A DNA stretch of 64,000 nucleotides from UBA1845 sp002338715 (GTDB lineage: Bacteria; Planctomycetota; Phycisphaerae; UBA1845). The notes beneath the pieces are model-generated. The model was given only the letters and a program-made list of their open reading frames with translations, was not told the origin of the DNA and did no database searches. Positions 9,358 to 16,965 of this stretch are shown here, one piece after another. A program made the position numbers and the translations under genes. The stretch spans positions 1 through 64,000 of the forward strand of contig DAORAL010000003.1 in assembly GCA_035344155.1 (NCBI GenBank), given 5' to 3'. Within the stretch, counting starts at the first letter, position 1, and the number at the start of each line of letters is the position of its first letter.

Positions 9358-9580
9358 CGTCTGTTTCTCCTGACGAAGTAGTTGCATTGCAAAGGCACCA
9401 CACGTATTGAATACACGCTGATTTCTTGCTCGGGTCCTATCTTAAGCGCATGATTGACCGCCTCTGCGTATCTTTGTCGTAACGTCGGGGCTGTTGCACA
9501 GCGATGACGCCGGTTGTGTCGCGTCATTGCTTGTGCCATAAATGGAGTATTGCGGTATACCGCAAGTGCTGACTGATCAT

Positions 9581-10078
9581 ATGAACAATCCCGGACAAAG
9601 TACGGTGACGAAACCAACTGACGACGGCAAGTCCGACGAAAAACTCAAGCACTACGCGAAGAATGCTATAAAGCGTCATCCCGAATTGGATGCGCTGGCA
9701 TTGAACTGGCAGAAGAACGAAGCGGCAAAGCCCGCAACGAAGGTGTCGCCCTGGATTGGTGCTCTGCTTGGAATGGGCGTCTATCTGATTGCGATGATCG
9801 TGCTGCGCGACTGGCTAAGGGCCTTGGGTATTCGGGACGGGGCGATTGCGTCGGGCATTTGCGGAGGGATCGCCGGCGGGAGTGGATCACTTCTTTATCA
9901 CTACCTTTACCGCAAACGAAATGCCCGCCTGATCCGCAAGAAGATCAACGAATTCGGCACCCCCGTCTGCATCGAGTGCGGTTACCAAATGCAAGGAACC
10001 AGCGAACCGCGCTGCCCCGAATGCGGCGAACCGTTCTCATCAGTGGAAATACGCGGACCGTCCGAACCGCAAGGATGA
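9581..10078 (+). CDS. Membrane protein with C-terminal zinc ribbon
   Basis: This 165-residue protein has a charged N-terminal cytoplasmic part, two hydrophobic segments around residues 58-77 and 87-105, and a C-terminal zinc ribbon with CIECGYQ and CPECGEPF (CxxC-x11-CxxC). This ribbon is common in planctomycete proteins of unknown role. In the paralogous trio at 32-34 kb the ribbon is at the N-terminus instead, so the module is shuffled. The start at 9581 is preferred over 9542 by position relative to the charged region. Function is unknown. Confidence 0.7.
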   Translation: MNNPGQSTVTKPTDDGKSDEKLKHYAKNAIKRHPELDALALNWQKNEAAKPATKVSPWIGALLGMGVYLIAMIVLRDWLRALGIRDGAIASGICGGIAGGSGSLLYHYLYRKRNARLIRKKINEFGTPVCIECGYQMQGTSEPRCPECGEPFSSVEIRGPSEPQG

Positions 10079-10212
10079 AGTTGTGCGGCCATAGCTTCGA
10101 CTCGCGTGCCACCAAAGTTCGCCAAACCGTCGTTTTCGGGGCCGCAAGGGGGCATTGCCAGCCAATGATGTCCAGATTGGATAATCTTGGACATGCTGGC
10201 TATACTTGAAGC

Positions 10213-10467
10213 ATGAACGTTCACCTAACTGATGAGCAGCGGGAATTCGTTCAGCGACGGGTCGCGTCGGGCGGGTATGCGTCGGCCAGCGAGGTCATAC
10301 GAGCCGGTCTGCGCGCCCTCGAAGAGGAAGAGCGTTGGCGTGAAAGCGTGCGCCAAAAGATTGCAGACGGAATCGCGCAAGCCAAGGTGGGCGAACTTCT
10401 TGATGGCGACCAAGTGTTCAAGGAAATCATGGACCGCGTCGGCGATCATCGTAACATGAATCCGTGA
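10213..10467 (+). CDS. parD: ParD-family antitoxin
   Basis: This 84-residue protein has the ribbon-helix-helix pattern MNVHLTDEQREFVQ ... GYASASEVIRAGLRALEEEE, the CopG/ParD DNA-binding fold, followed by a C-terminal toxin-binding segment. ParD neutralises ParE gyrase inhibitors and autorepresses the operon. The stop overlaps the GTG start of a truncated parE by four bases (GTGA), the normal operon geometry. Because the toxin is cut short, this is likely an orphan antitoxin. Confidence 0.88.
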   Translation: MNVHLTDEQREFVQRRVASGGYASASEVIRAGLRALEEEERWRESVRQKIADGIAQAKVGELLDGDQVFKEIMDRVGDHRNMNP

Positions 10468-10559
10468 CCCGCTACCGCCTCACTCCACAAGCCCGAAGCG
10501 ATCTGCTCGACATCACCGACTACATGTTGGAACAAGCTGGCCCCGAACGAGTTTCGTAG
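10464..10559 (+). pseudogene. parE: Truncated ParE-family toxin remnant
   Basis: A GTG overlapping the parD stop opens a frame that reads TRYRLTPQARSDLLDITDYM and on to GPERVS, then TAG. The first 31 residues match the N-terminal alpha hairpin of ParE/RelE toxins, which are normally about 95-100 residues. The TAG is the GTAG of a palindrome at 10556, so the homology stops exactly at the repeat boundary. The rest of the toxin is absent from the 26 bases before the next gene. The fragment should be inactive. Confidence 0.82.
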
Positions 10560-10580
10560 GGTGCGTCCCGGACGCACCTG
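10556..10580 (+). repeat. REP-like palindrome, class B, at the parE truncation
   Basis: GTAG followed by GGTGCGTCC-C-GGACGCACC and TG. It marks the breakpoint of parE and provides its stop codon. It sits five bases from the stop of the convergent serine hydrolase. Confidence 0.88.
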
Positions 10581-10584
10581 TCAA

Positions 10585-12558
10585 TCACTTCACCTCTGCG
10601 AACACGTAATGATGTTGGGCATCGCGGAAGGTTAGCGTGCGTTTGTCGTTGATCTTTCCCACCACGAAGGGCACGCCGTTGAATCCTGCTCCCACCGTGA
10701 CGAAGGCCAGGGAGCCGTCGTCGTTGTTTCTTGATGCGACCTCGGTCTTCCATTCACCGAAATCGAACAGGACGGACTTGCCTTCCCGCCTGACGGTGAT
10801 TTCGCCGAGCGATGGATTCGAATACTTGCCTGCAAGTTTGTCAGCCGCCTCGGCGTTGGCTGGTATCGTCAGTCGCTTTCGCTCTGCTTCGAGTGACGCC
10901 TTCATGTTCTTAGACGCAGTCGCGACGTTTTCTTCCGCTTCGAGTTTTCCATCGAAGAGGACTTCCAGAAGTCGCCGGCGAAACGAACCGAGCATCGCCC
11001 CGCCTTCGTCGGCGTTGGTGAGGATGACGGCTGCCACATCGTGATCGGGCAGGAAGACCATGTCGGACTTATAACCGAACATGCTGCCGCCATGATGAAC
11101 GACTGGAATGCCCGTTTCGCGATCGACCTGCCAACCCATTCCATAGGTGACGTCATTCCCGATGTTGATCTGCGGAGCCCGGCGCGCGACGACATTGGCT
11201 TCGGAGGCGACGCGCGAGCCATCGGGAAGAGCACCCTTATTCAATTCCATCTGCAGATACTTCAGCATGTCCCGCACCGTGCTCCAACCACCGCCAGCCG
11301 GTCGAAGCGGAACGATTGAATAGTTGGGGGCCATGTCGATCCTGGTGGGTTTGCCATCGGGATCCCACGCATGCGGTGCAGCGTGGTTGCCAGCCAGCGC
11401 ACGCGAGAAGTCGAAGGTTGTCGACGTCATGCCGATGGGCGTGAAGACGCGCTCGTTCATCGCTTCGTCATAAGCAGCCCCCAACTCCTGACCGGGCGAG
11501 ATCATGTGCGCGGCGACGTAACCGCCAGCCGCGGCCAGCAGGTTTGAATACTGAAACATCTCACCGAATTCGCTGGTCGGCTGAAACGTACCGAGCAATT
11601 CCATTTCGGATTTTGGCGTCTGATTTTGAAACTCCAGCAACCACTCAAAATCCTGTCGCGGCAGTCCGGTGCACGCGCAGACGAGATGTTTGATGAGCAC
11701 TTTGTTGGTGGTTTCCGGGTCGCCGAGTTTGAAATCGGGCATCACGTCCACGACGGGTGTGTCCCAAGTCACCCGGCCTTCGTCGACAAGGGTTGCGAGC
11801 AGAAGCGTCGTCATCGATTTGGTATTCGACGCGACAATGAACAGCGTGTCTGCATCGACCGGTGTCGAGTCTCCAAGCGCTCGAACGCCAAGTCCGCCTT
11901 CAAAAACAACTTTGCCGTTCTGGTAAAGCCCCAAACCCACGCCGGGAACGCCGAGTGCTTCGCGTCCTTTTTCGATGAACGCCTTGATGGCAGCGATGCG
12001 TTCTTCGTTAAGCGGGTTGGCTTTCTTGCCTGCGAAGGACTCGCGATTGTAACCGGGTGGAAAGAACTGATCGAAAACGGTGGCAATCTGTCCGCCGCGT
12101 TTGCCAGCGACCGCGATGTTCAAGTCAACGAGGACAACCGTGTAGGCGTCGCCGCGCTTGGCCGCTTGTGCACTGACGGCGCGGTGCTCCTTTGGCGAGA
12201 CTTCGTATTGATAGCTTTTGAACGAGTCCCAACCGTTGCGTCCGGGATTATCCGTGGTGAGTTTCAACGCCCATTTCATGTCGGGTCGCACGATCGCCCA
12301 AGCCGACTTGACGGCTTCATCCGCGTCCTCGGTGTGCACGTCGACAATGGAGATCTTGGAGTCGCCTTCAAGCGTGAGGATGATGGCATCACCGCGCGTT
12401 TCAATCCACCATCCGCCCGGAGCGACAAAGGTCGCACCGTCAACGGTGGCTTGCGGCGTGTCGGCAGTGAGCTGAGTCGCGACAGGTGGCTTCTTGTCCT
12501 CGGCAACGGCTTGGATCGCAGCAAAGCAGATCATCAATGAACAGAGCATTGCACGCAT
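10585..12558 (-). CDS. Secreted beta-lactamase-fold serine hydrolase
   Basis: This 657-residue exported protein has a signal peptide (LMICFAAIQAVAE) and an N-terminal region of about 170 residues of unknown fold. A class C beta-lactamase / EstB-type domain follows, with S244-N-T-K247 (SxxK), Y337-S-N (YxN) and a VVHHGGSMFG segment for the third box. After about residue 560 comes a beta-rich tail (GKYSNPSLGEITVRREG) like the DUF3471-type extension of such enzymes. They act as esterases, peptidases or penicillin-binding proteins, so resistance should not be assumed. The start has AGGAG seven bases upstream. Confidence 0.88.
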   Translation of the reverse strand: MRAMLCSLMICFAAIQAVAEDKKPPVATQLTADTPQATVDGATFVAPGGWWIETRGDAIILTLEGDSKISIVDVHTEDADEAVKSAWAIVRPDMKWALKLTTDNPGRNGWDSFKSYQYEVSPKEHRAVSAQAAKRGDAYTVVLVDLNIAVAGKRGGQIATVFDQFFPPGYNRESFAGKKANPLNEERIAAIKAFIEKGREALGVPGVGLGLYQNGKVVFEGGLGVRALGDSTPVDADTLFIVASNTKSMTTLLLATLVDEGRVTWDTPVVDVMPDFKLGDPETTNKVLIKHLVCACTGLPRQDFEWLLEFQNQTPKSEMELLGTFQPTSEFGEMFQYSNLLAAAGGYVAAHMISPGQELGAAYDEAMNERVFTPIGMTSTTFDFSRALAGNHAAPHAWDPDGKPTRIDMAPNYSIVPLRPAGGGWSTVRDMLKYLQMELNKGALPDGSRVASEANVVARRAPQINIGNDVTYGMGWQVDRETGIPVVHHGGSMFGYKSDMVFLPDHDVAAVILTNADEGGAMLGSFRRRLLEVLFDGKLEAEENVATASKNMKASLEAERKRLTIPANAEAADKLAGKYSNPSLGEITVRREGKSVLFDFGEWKTEVASRNNDDGSLAFVTVGAGFNGVPFVVGKINDKRTLTFRDAQHHYVFAEVK

Positions 12559-12673
12559 GTTGCATCTCCTGTCAGTTTTGGGAACGAGCGATTCGCATGA
12601 AAACAGGGCCCGCTCGGGTTATGGTTGTCTTGTGGTTATTACTCGAAGTGGAGTGCGTGCACAAAATGTGCGC

Positions 12674-12706
12674 ATAAAAAAAGAACCCGCCGAAACGGGT
12701 TCTTTT
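12674..12706 (-). terminator. Rho-independent terminator of the 5S rRNA gene
   Basis: On the minus strand an 11-bp stem AAAAGAACCCG / CGGGTTCTTTT with a six-base loop is followed by a U-run. It begins about eight bases after the 5S 3' end. It also faces the upstream side of the serine hydrolase gene. Confidence 0.9.
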
Positions 12707-12713
12707 AAAAAAA

Positions 12714-12820
12714 ATGCGGCAATCACCTAATCTCGCCTTGCGACTACCCTCGGCCGTATGGGCTTAACTACCGTGTTCGGAATGGGAACGGGTGTGGCCC
12801 CACACGTAATGTCACCGCGA
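12714..12820 (-). rRNA. rrf: 5S ribosomal RNA, solitary copy
   Basis: On the minus strand the sequence contains the conserved 5S core CCCGTTCCCATTCCGAACAC, then GGTAGTTAAGCCC, and GCGAGA...TAGG near the 3' end. Helix I can form between GCGGTGA at the 5' side (about 12818-12812) and TTGCCGC at the 3' side. Length is about 107 bases, slightly short but normal for 5S. No 16S or 23S gene lies within the window on either side. The gene is framed by its own promoter and terminator, so it is a single-gene transcription unit. Confidence 0.93.
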
Positions 12821-12825
12821 CGGAG

Positions 12826-12853
12826 ATAATACCAATCCTCGATTGGTCGTCAA
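12826..12853 (-). promoter_or_regulatory. Sigma70-type promoter of the 5S rRNA with a palindromic spacer
   Basis: On the minus strand TTGACG (12853-12848) and TATTAT (12831-12826) are separated by 16 bases. The start would fall about seven bases downstream, at the mature 5S 5' end. The spacer is almost entirely a perfect inverted repeat, CCAATC-nnn-GATTGG (12832-12846), placed exactly between -35 and -10, where a repressor or a spacer-length effector could act. Confidence 0.8.
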
Positions 12854-12904
12854 GGCGAGTTGGGGTGAATCTTTGTTTTTTGTAAAACATTGTTAATGCT
12901 TGGC

Positions 12905-13912
12905 TTATGGTGTTTCTGCGGTGGATGGGGGAATTTCATTCTTGCGGGAAATCAGCCGAAACTCAATCAGCTCGGGTTCTCCGACCAGGGACACGCCGGG
13001 AGGGAAGCTGAACTGAGGGGTGACGAAGCGGAATTCGTCGGCATTGGTCTTGTCTTCGGCGCCGATTGAAATGACGCCGTAAACCTTGTCCTCTTTGGCG
13101 TGGATGCGCTCGATGACTTCGATCGGGGCTTTGATCGTGATGGTCTGCGTCAGGATCGCACCGGCATCGCGCACTTCGACGTTGAACGCATTGAAAATAT
13201 CCATGCTGGCTTCGATGCGGATGGGGACTGCGGCCAACGTTTCTTCGCGCAGGTCTTCCTTAAGCCGAGCACGCAACGTGACGTATTCGGGATCAAGTTG
13301 GACAGGAAAATCGGCGACTTCTGGGCGCAAGGGAACGACTTTCTCCAGCATTTTGCCGCGCTCTGCCGTTCTGAGATGTTCGTCGGCATCGAGGTAGACG
13401 CGACGCGAATCCTCGGGGATTTGGGCGAGGTCCAATTCCGAAATCTTGACTGAAACCTCACTCGGTTCGACGACCGGTTCGGTATCGTACTTGAGCGACT
13501 CGTGGGTCACCTTGATGAGCATTTTTACGGTCTTGTCGCGAATGACCTGGACTTCCATCGTGGGGGGTTTGACTTCCTGCACGATGACGTCGGGGAATCG
13601 GCTTGCGTCAGCCGACAACTCCGAATCCAGCTTAAGCGTGTACACGCCGGAAGCGCGCGGCGAGATGGGGATTTCGACCCTCAGGGGCGCACTTTGACGG
13701 AGGCTCGCGATTGCGGACTTGGGTCCCGTAAAGGTTACGTCAAAGGTCGTGTCATCGTCTGACACTTTTTCAACGTGCATGTCGTCGATGCCGACGGCTT
13801 TGGCCGAAATCCAGACCTTGATTGTCTCGGTCTCCGACATGGAAACGTCGGCAACCACCCAGATCAGCAGGGAGATAAACGACGACAAACCGATGAGTCG
13901 CAGCTGTTGCAC
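12905..13912 (-). CDS. cdaR: YbbR-domain protein, regulator of diadenylate cyclase
   Basis: This 335-residue protein has one N-terminal transmembrane segment (IGLSSFISLLIWVVADVSM) followed by about three YbbR-like beta repeats outside the cytoplasm, each with a pattern such as VTFTGPKSAIASL or VTLRARLKEDL. In Firmicutes CdaR binds the diadenylate cyclase CdaA and modulates its activity. Here cdaR begins two bases after the cdaA stop, so the two are co-transcribed. The usual third gene glmM is absent; a 5S rRNA follows instead. Confidence 0.85.
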   Translation of the reverse strand: MQQLRLIGLSSFISLLIWVVADVSMSETETIKVWISAKAVGIDDMHVEKVSDDDTTFDVTFTGPKSAIASLRQSAPLRVEIPISPRASGVYTLKLDSELSADASRFPDVIVQEVKPPTMEVQVIRDKTVKMLIKVTHESLKYDTEPVVEPSEVSVKISELDLAQIPEDSRRVYLDADEHLRTAERGKMLEKVVPLRPEVADFPVQLDPEYVTLRARLKEDLREETLAAVPIRIEASMDIFNAFNVEVRDAGAILTQTITIKAPIEVIERIHAKEDKVYGVISIGAEDKTNADEFRFVTPQFSFPPGVSLVGEPELIEFRLISRKNEIPPSTAETP

Positions 13913-13914
13913 GG

Positions 13915-14913
13915 TTAGGTTCCCGATTCAGTCTTGGCCAACGAGTCGGCGATGAGTCCGATTTCCTGGTTGCCGGATGATGCGACCGAAGGGCTCGATT
14001 TACCCTCGGTTTCAGGCGATTCGGACGCCTTGGCTGATGCTTCCTCGGTGTCTTCGGTTGATTCCAGTTCATGTTGGGGTGTTGGACCCGCACCAAGCAG
14101 GTCAGCCGCCAACGACTCGCGAAGCATTTCCGGCGATTCCTGTGCGGTGAGTCTTCCACGGTTGGCGATCGAGATCATTCCGGTTTCTTCACTGACGACC
14201 ACGACGAGTGCGTCGGTCTCCATGCTGACACCGATCGCGGCGCGGTGACGACTTCCAATGATCTGGTTACCGGGGTCGGCTTCTGAGGTCGGGAACTCGC
14301 AACCGGCGGCTGCAATGCGCCCGTGGCTGACGATGACGCCGAGGTCATGAAGTGCGGACCCGGGCCAGAAGATGGTTTCGATCAACTCGGCGGTGGTTTC
14401 GGAATCGATGGGAATTCCGGATTCAACGAGAGCCCCCATGGGAATGCGCCGTTCGATGGCGATGATTGCGCCGATTTTTCGTCGCGACATGCTGGAGCAG
14501 GCGCGCACGATCGGTTCGATCACGCGGCTTGATTCGACGGTCCGCGAACGACGGGTGAGCGACTCGCCGATGCGCATGAGTCCGCGCCGCAGTTCGGGTT
14601 GAAACACGACCAACGTCACGAGGAAGGAACCACCGACGAAGAAGGGATAGAGCACGATGATGTGGCTCAACTCCAGGACGCGGGCGATGAGTGCCAACCC
14701 AAGGAACCCGATCAGGATGACGAGGACGGCTTGCAACAGGCGCGCACCACGTGTGCCTTCGAGAAAGCGAAGGATGAAGTAAACGACCACACCGATGAGA
14801 AAGAGTTCGATGATTGCCCGCCATGACCACCATTCGCCGTTGTTGAGACGTTGGGCGTACATGTCGATCATCGGGACTCGGGTGGCTTGCGAAATGAGGT
14901 TGAGCGCCAGCAT
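13915..14913 (-). CDS. cdaA: Diadenylate cyclase CdaA with a variant DGA motif
   Basis: This 332-residue protein has three transmembrane helices (residues about 32-105) and a DisA_N/DAC domain (about 125-260), which makes c-di-AMP from two ATP. The RHR motif is intact at 222-224 (SRHRAAIGVS) and VSEETGMISIA matches the family. The catalytic DGA motif is changed to D190-L191-G192 (SALHDLGVIVSHG); the catalytic aspartate remains. The C-terminus has a Ser/Glu-rich tail of about 75 residues beyond the domain. It could be active, altered or regulatory. Operon with cdaR. Confidence 0.88.
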   Translation of the reverse strand: MLALNLISQATRVPMIDMYAQRLNNGEWWSWRAIIELFLIGVVVYFILRFLEGTRGARLLQAVLVILIGFLGLALIARVLELSHIIVLYPFFVGGSFLVTLVVFQPELRRGLMRIGESLTRRSRTVESSRVIEPIVRACSSMSRRKIGAIIAIERRIPMGALVESGIPIDSETTAELIETIFWPGSALHDLGVIVSHGRIAAAGCEFPTSEADPGNQIIGSRHRAAIGVSMETDALVVVVSEETGMISIANRGRLTAQESPEMLRESLAADLLGAGPTPQHELESTEDTEEASAKASESPETEGKSSPSVASSGNQEIGLIADSLAKTESGT

Positions 14914-15177
14914 CGAATGGTTCCCAATAGGATGGTGCGAGACTCAGACCTTATCCGAAGTCGCATCAGAGGTGTCGAGAAAATCGGACGTTGCTCGACG
15001 CGAGCCAATCGGCGGCCAACATCGCGATACGGACGGTTGGCGAATTGGGGTCGTGGATTCGCACCCCAAGTCTATTTTCAATATAGACCTGCGCCAAGTG
15101 ACCGTCGAATGCGATTGGTGAGAATAACGGGCTAAGTTTTGCAACACCGTTGCCAGCGTTGGTGGGGGCTTGTTTGA

Positions 15178-15768
15178 CTAAGGTGTCGAGTTGGGCGTGT
15201 CGTGCAGATCCATGAGAAAGACCATCGCCGCGTTATTCGCCCACTCGCATCGTCCTGTGTTTCGCCAGTCGCCACCGACGCCTCGATCGAGTATCGCATC
15301 AATCTCGCGGGCGACCTCTTCGCTGATCTCGGTGATGAGAATGTATTGACCGGCACCGGTGGCTGTATCCGAGCCCCGTCCAATCAAGTCAAAGCCAACC
15401 GGATTAACGGGACCCTGGTCAAAGCGATCGTAAATGCGAACGATTCCACCGTACGGGTTTTCGACGCTGGACAGGGGGCGATCGAAGTATGGCCCGTTCC
15501 AGTTGTAATAGTTCTGCTTGATGGAGAGTTGGTGGTCGTTGGTATCGGTCGAGTTGGAGAACTCGCGGGCCAACCTGCCCGTGTCGGCGTGGTGGGCTTG
15601 CACACCGGTGCGCGTGGTGTCGACCAGTTGAATCAATCGGCTGACCTTGGCATCGCCCGCTGCTTGTGACATGTGGGGGATGATGAGCGCGGCCAGGATG
15701 CCAATGACAATGACGACAATCAGGATTTCCAAAAGTGTGAATGCGGGTTGACGAAATTGTCGGCGCAT
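15178..15768 (-). CDS. Type IV pilin-like / type II secretion pseudopilin, isolated
   Basis: The start at 15768 is preferred: GGAG lies about nine bases upstream and it gives a short leader, MRRQFRQPA. The class III signal FTLLEILIVVIVIGILAAL follows with Glu at +5 of the mature protein, the mark of prepilins cleaved and N-methylated by PilD. Residue -1 is Ala rather than Gly. The 196-residue product has a helical stem and a variable C-terminal head (RCEWANNAAMVFLMDL). It is 40 kb from the pilus cluster and has no pilus genes next to it. Confidence 0.85.
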   Translation of the reverse strand: MRRQFRQPAFTLLEILIVVIVIGILAALIIPHMSQAAGDAKVSRLIQLVDTTRTGVQAHHADTGRLAREFSNSTDTNDHQLSIKQNYYNWNGPYFDRPLSSVENPYGGIVRIYDRFDQGPVNPVGFDLIGRGSDTATGAGQYILITEISEEVAREIDAILDRGVGGDWRNTGRCEWANNAAMVFLMDLHDTPNSTP

Positions 15769-16030
15769 CGGTTCGCTCCGGTTGAATGAGTTTTCCAAGA
15801 CCTGCCCAGGCGCGCGATGCGGTCGGCGTTAGGGACATACCGGCATTTGGGTCATACCGGCAACTCGGACATACTTGGGTTATCGCCTAACCTGCGACGT
15901 TTCTGGACCCGATGCGCAGAGGAAAAGGGCAACGGTGCCGGTCGCTGACACCATTGCCCCCACTGGTTTGAATTCAATATCGGACCTTCGGTTCGCCTTG
16001 CTACCGGTTCCGATTCACCGGACCCAATCG

Positions 16031-16402
16031 CTACTTGAACGACACGCCGATCATGTACCCGCCCAATGCGGTCGAGCAGTGGACGACAACGCCGACCACG
16101 TTTGCGGGCGCGGTATCAAGGTGGATCTCAAGTCGCGTGTGGAGGGGGATCGGCTGCCTCGACAGGAAGCTCATGCCCTCTTCACTGACGTTTCGGGTGC
16201 GCACGTAGAATGTCTCGTGCTTGCTGCCCTTCGACACGTCGGTGGCGATGAGCGGCTCGTTCCACGTGACCCGAGCTGACTGGCGCTTGGAGAGATACGT
16301 GTCTTTCTCGCCGTATTCCTCGGCGGCTGCCAGCCATTCTCGAACGATCGTTGACTGGTCTGCTATGGTGTTGTTCATTGGGGCCATGGTTCGGACTTTC
16401 AC
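16031..16402 (-). CDS. PilZ-domain protein (c-di-GMP receptor candidate)
   Basis: The 123-residue protein has KRQSARVTW near residue 40, matching the RxxxR motif of PilZ, and RNVSEEGMSFLS near residue 69, matching the (D/N)xSxxG motif. The fold continues with HLDTAPANVVGVVVHCS. PilZ domains bind c-di-GMP and often control pili, motility or polysaccharide. It stands alone here, but the right-hand cluster carries two ATPases with likely c-di-GMP-binding repeats. Alternative starts at 16387 and 16378 are possible. Confidence 0.87.
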   Translation of the reverse strand: MKVRTMAPMNNTIADQSTIVREWLAAAEEYGEKDTYLSKRQSARVTWNEPLIATDVSKGSKHETFYVRTRNVSEEGMSFLSRQPIPLHTRLEIHLDTAPANVVGVVVHCSTALGGYMIGVSFK

Positions 16403-16638
16403 GAAGAGTCTGCGAAATCCATTAATCCGTTAATCCGTTCACCCAATGATTTCAGCGGGGTCAAACGCTGTCCACTGGTTGGAAACGCAATTCCATGTGG
16501 AATTTCTGTGGATTGGGCATTCGGCAGGCGTAGTCCGTCCTGCGTGATTGAATACGCACCATTATCGGGCAAAGTTTTGGATTGATTTTTGGCGAATCGT
16601 CGAAGATCGCCAATGCCCCACGATTTGATCGGACGTAG

Positions 16639-16965
16639 CTATGCGGATTCTTCGTGCTTCTTGGGAGGAACGGGATCAATACCGCCCCTGCAAAAGGGGT
16701 GGCAGCGGAGGATGCGTTTAAAGGTCAGCCAGCCGCCTTTGATCGCACCGTGGGTTTCGAGGCACGCGATGCCATACTCGCTGCAGGTTGGCCAATAGCG
16801 GCAACGACCGAACAGATGAAGGCGAAGGTAGGATTGATAGAAGCGGATCAAGAAGATCAGAAGCCACTGCGCTTTGTTGTGGCGGCGATGCTCGGGAGGC
16901 ATCGAATCATGCGCTTCATGTGCGCTGCATTGACATGCTTTGTGCGGCGACTCAACGGCGTCCAC
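16639..16965 (-). CDS. yidD: Membrane protein insertion efficiency factor YidD
   Basis: YidD is a small protein that assists YidC-dependent insertion. The core reads FYQSYLRLHLFGRCRYWP, then TCSEYGIACLETHG, KGGWLTFKRILRCHPF and GGIDPVP, all family landmarks with the conserved cysteines. The frame opens at GTG 16965 (GGAG about 11 bases upstream) and overlaps the end of the upstream hydrolase by 14 bases; an ATG at 16902 would give the normal 87-residue size. yidC, rnpA and rpmH, its usual neighbours, are not present. Confidence 0.9.
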   Translation of the reverse strand: MDAVESPHKACQCSAHEAHDSMPPEHRRHNKAQWLLIFLIRFYQSYLRLHLFGRCRYWPTCSEYGIACLETHGAIKGGWLTFKRILRCHPFCRGGIDPVPPKKHEESA

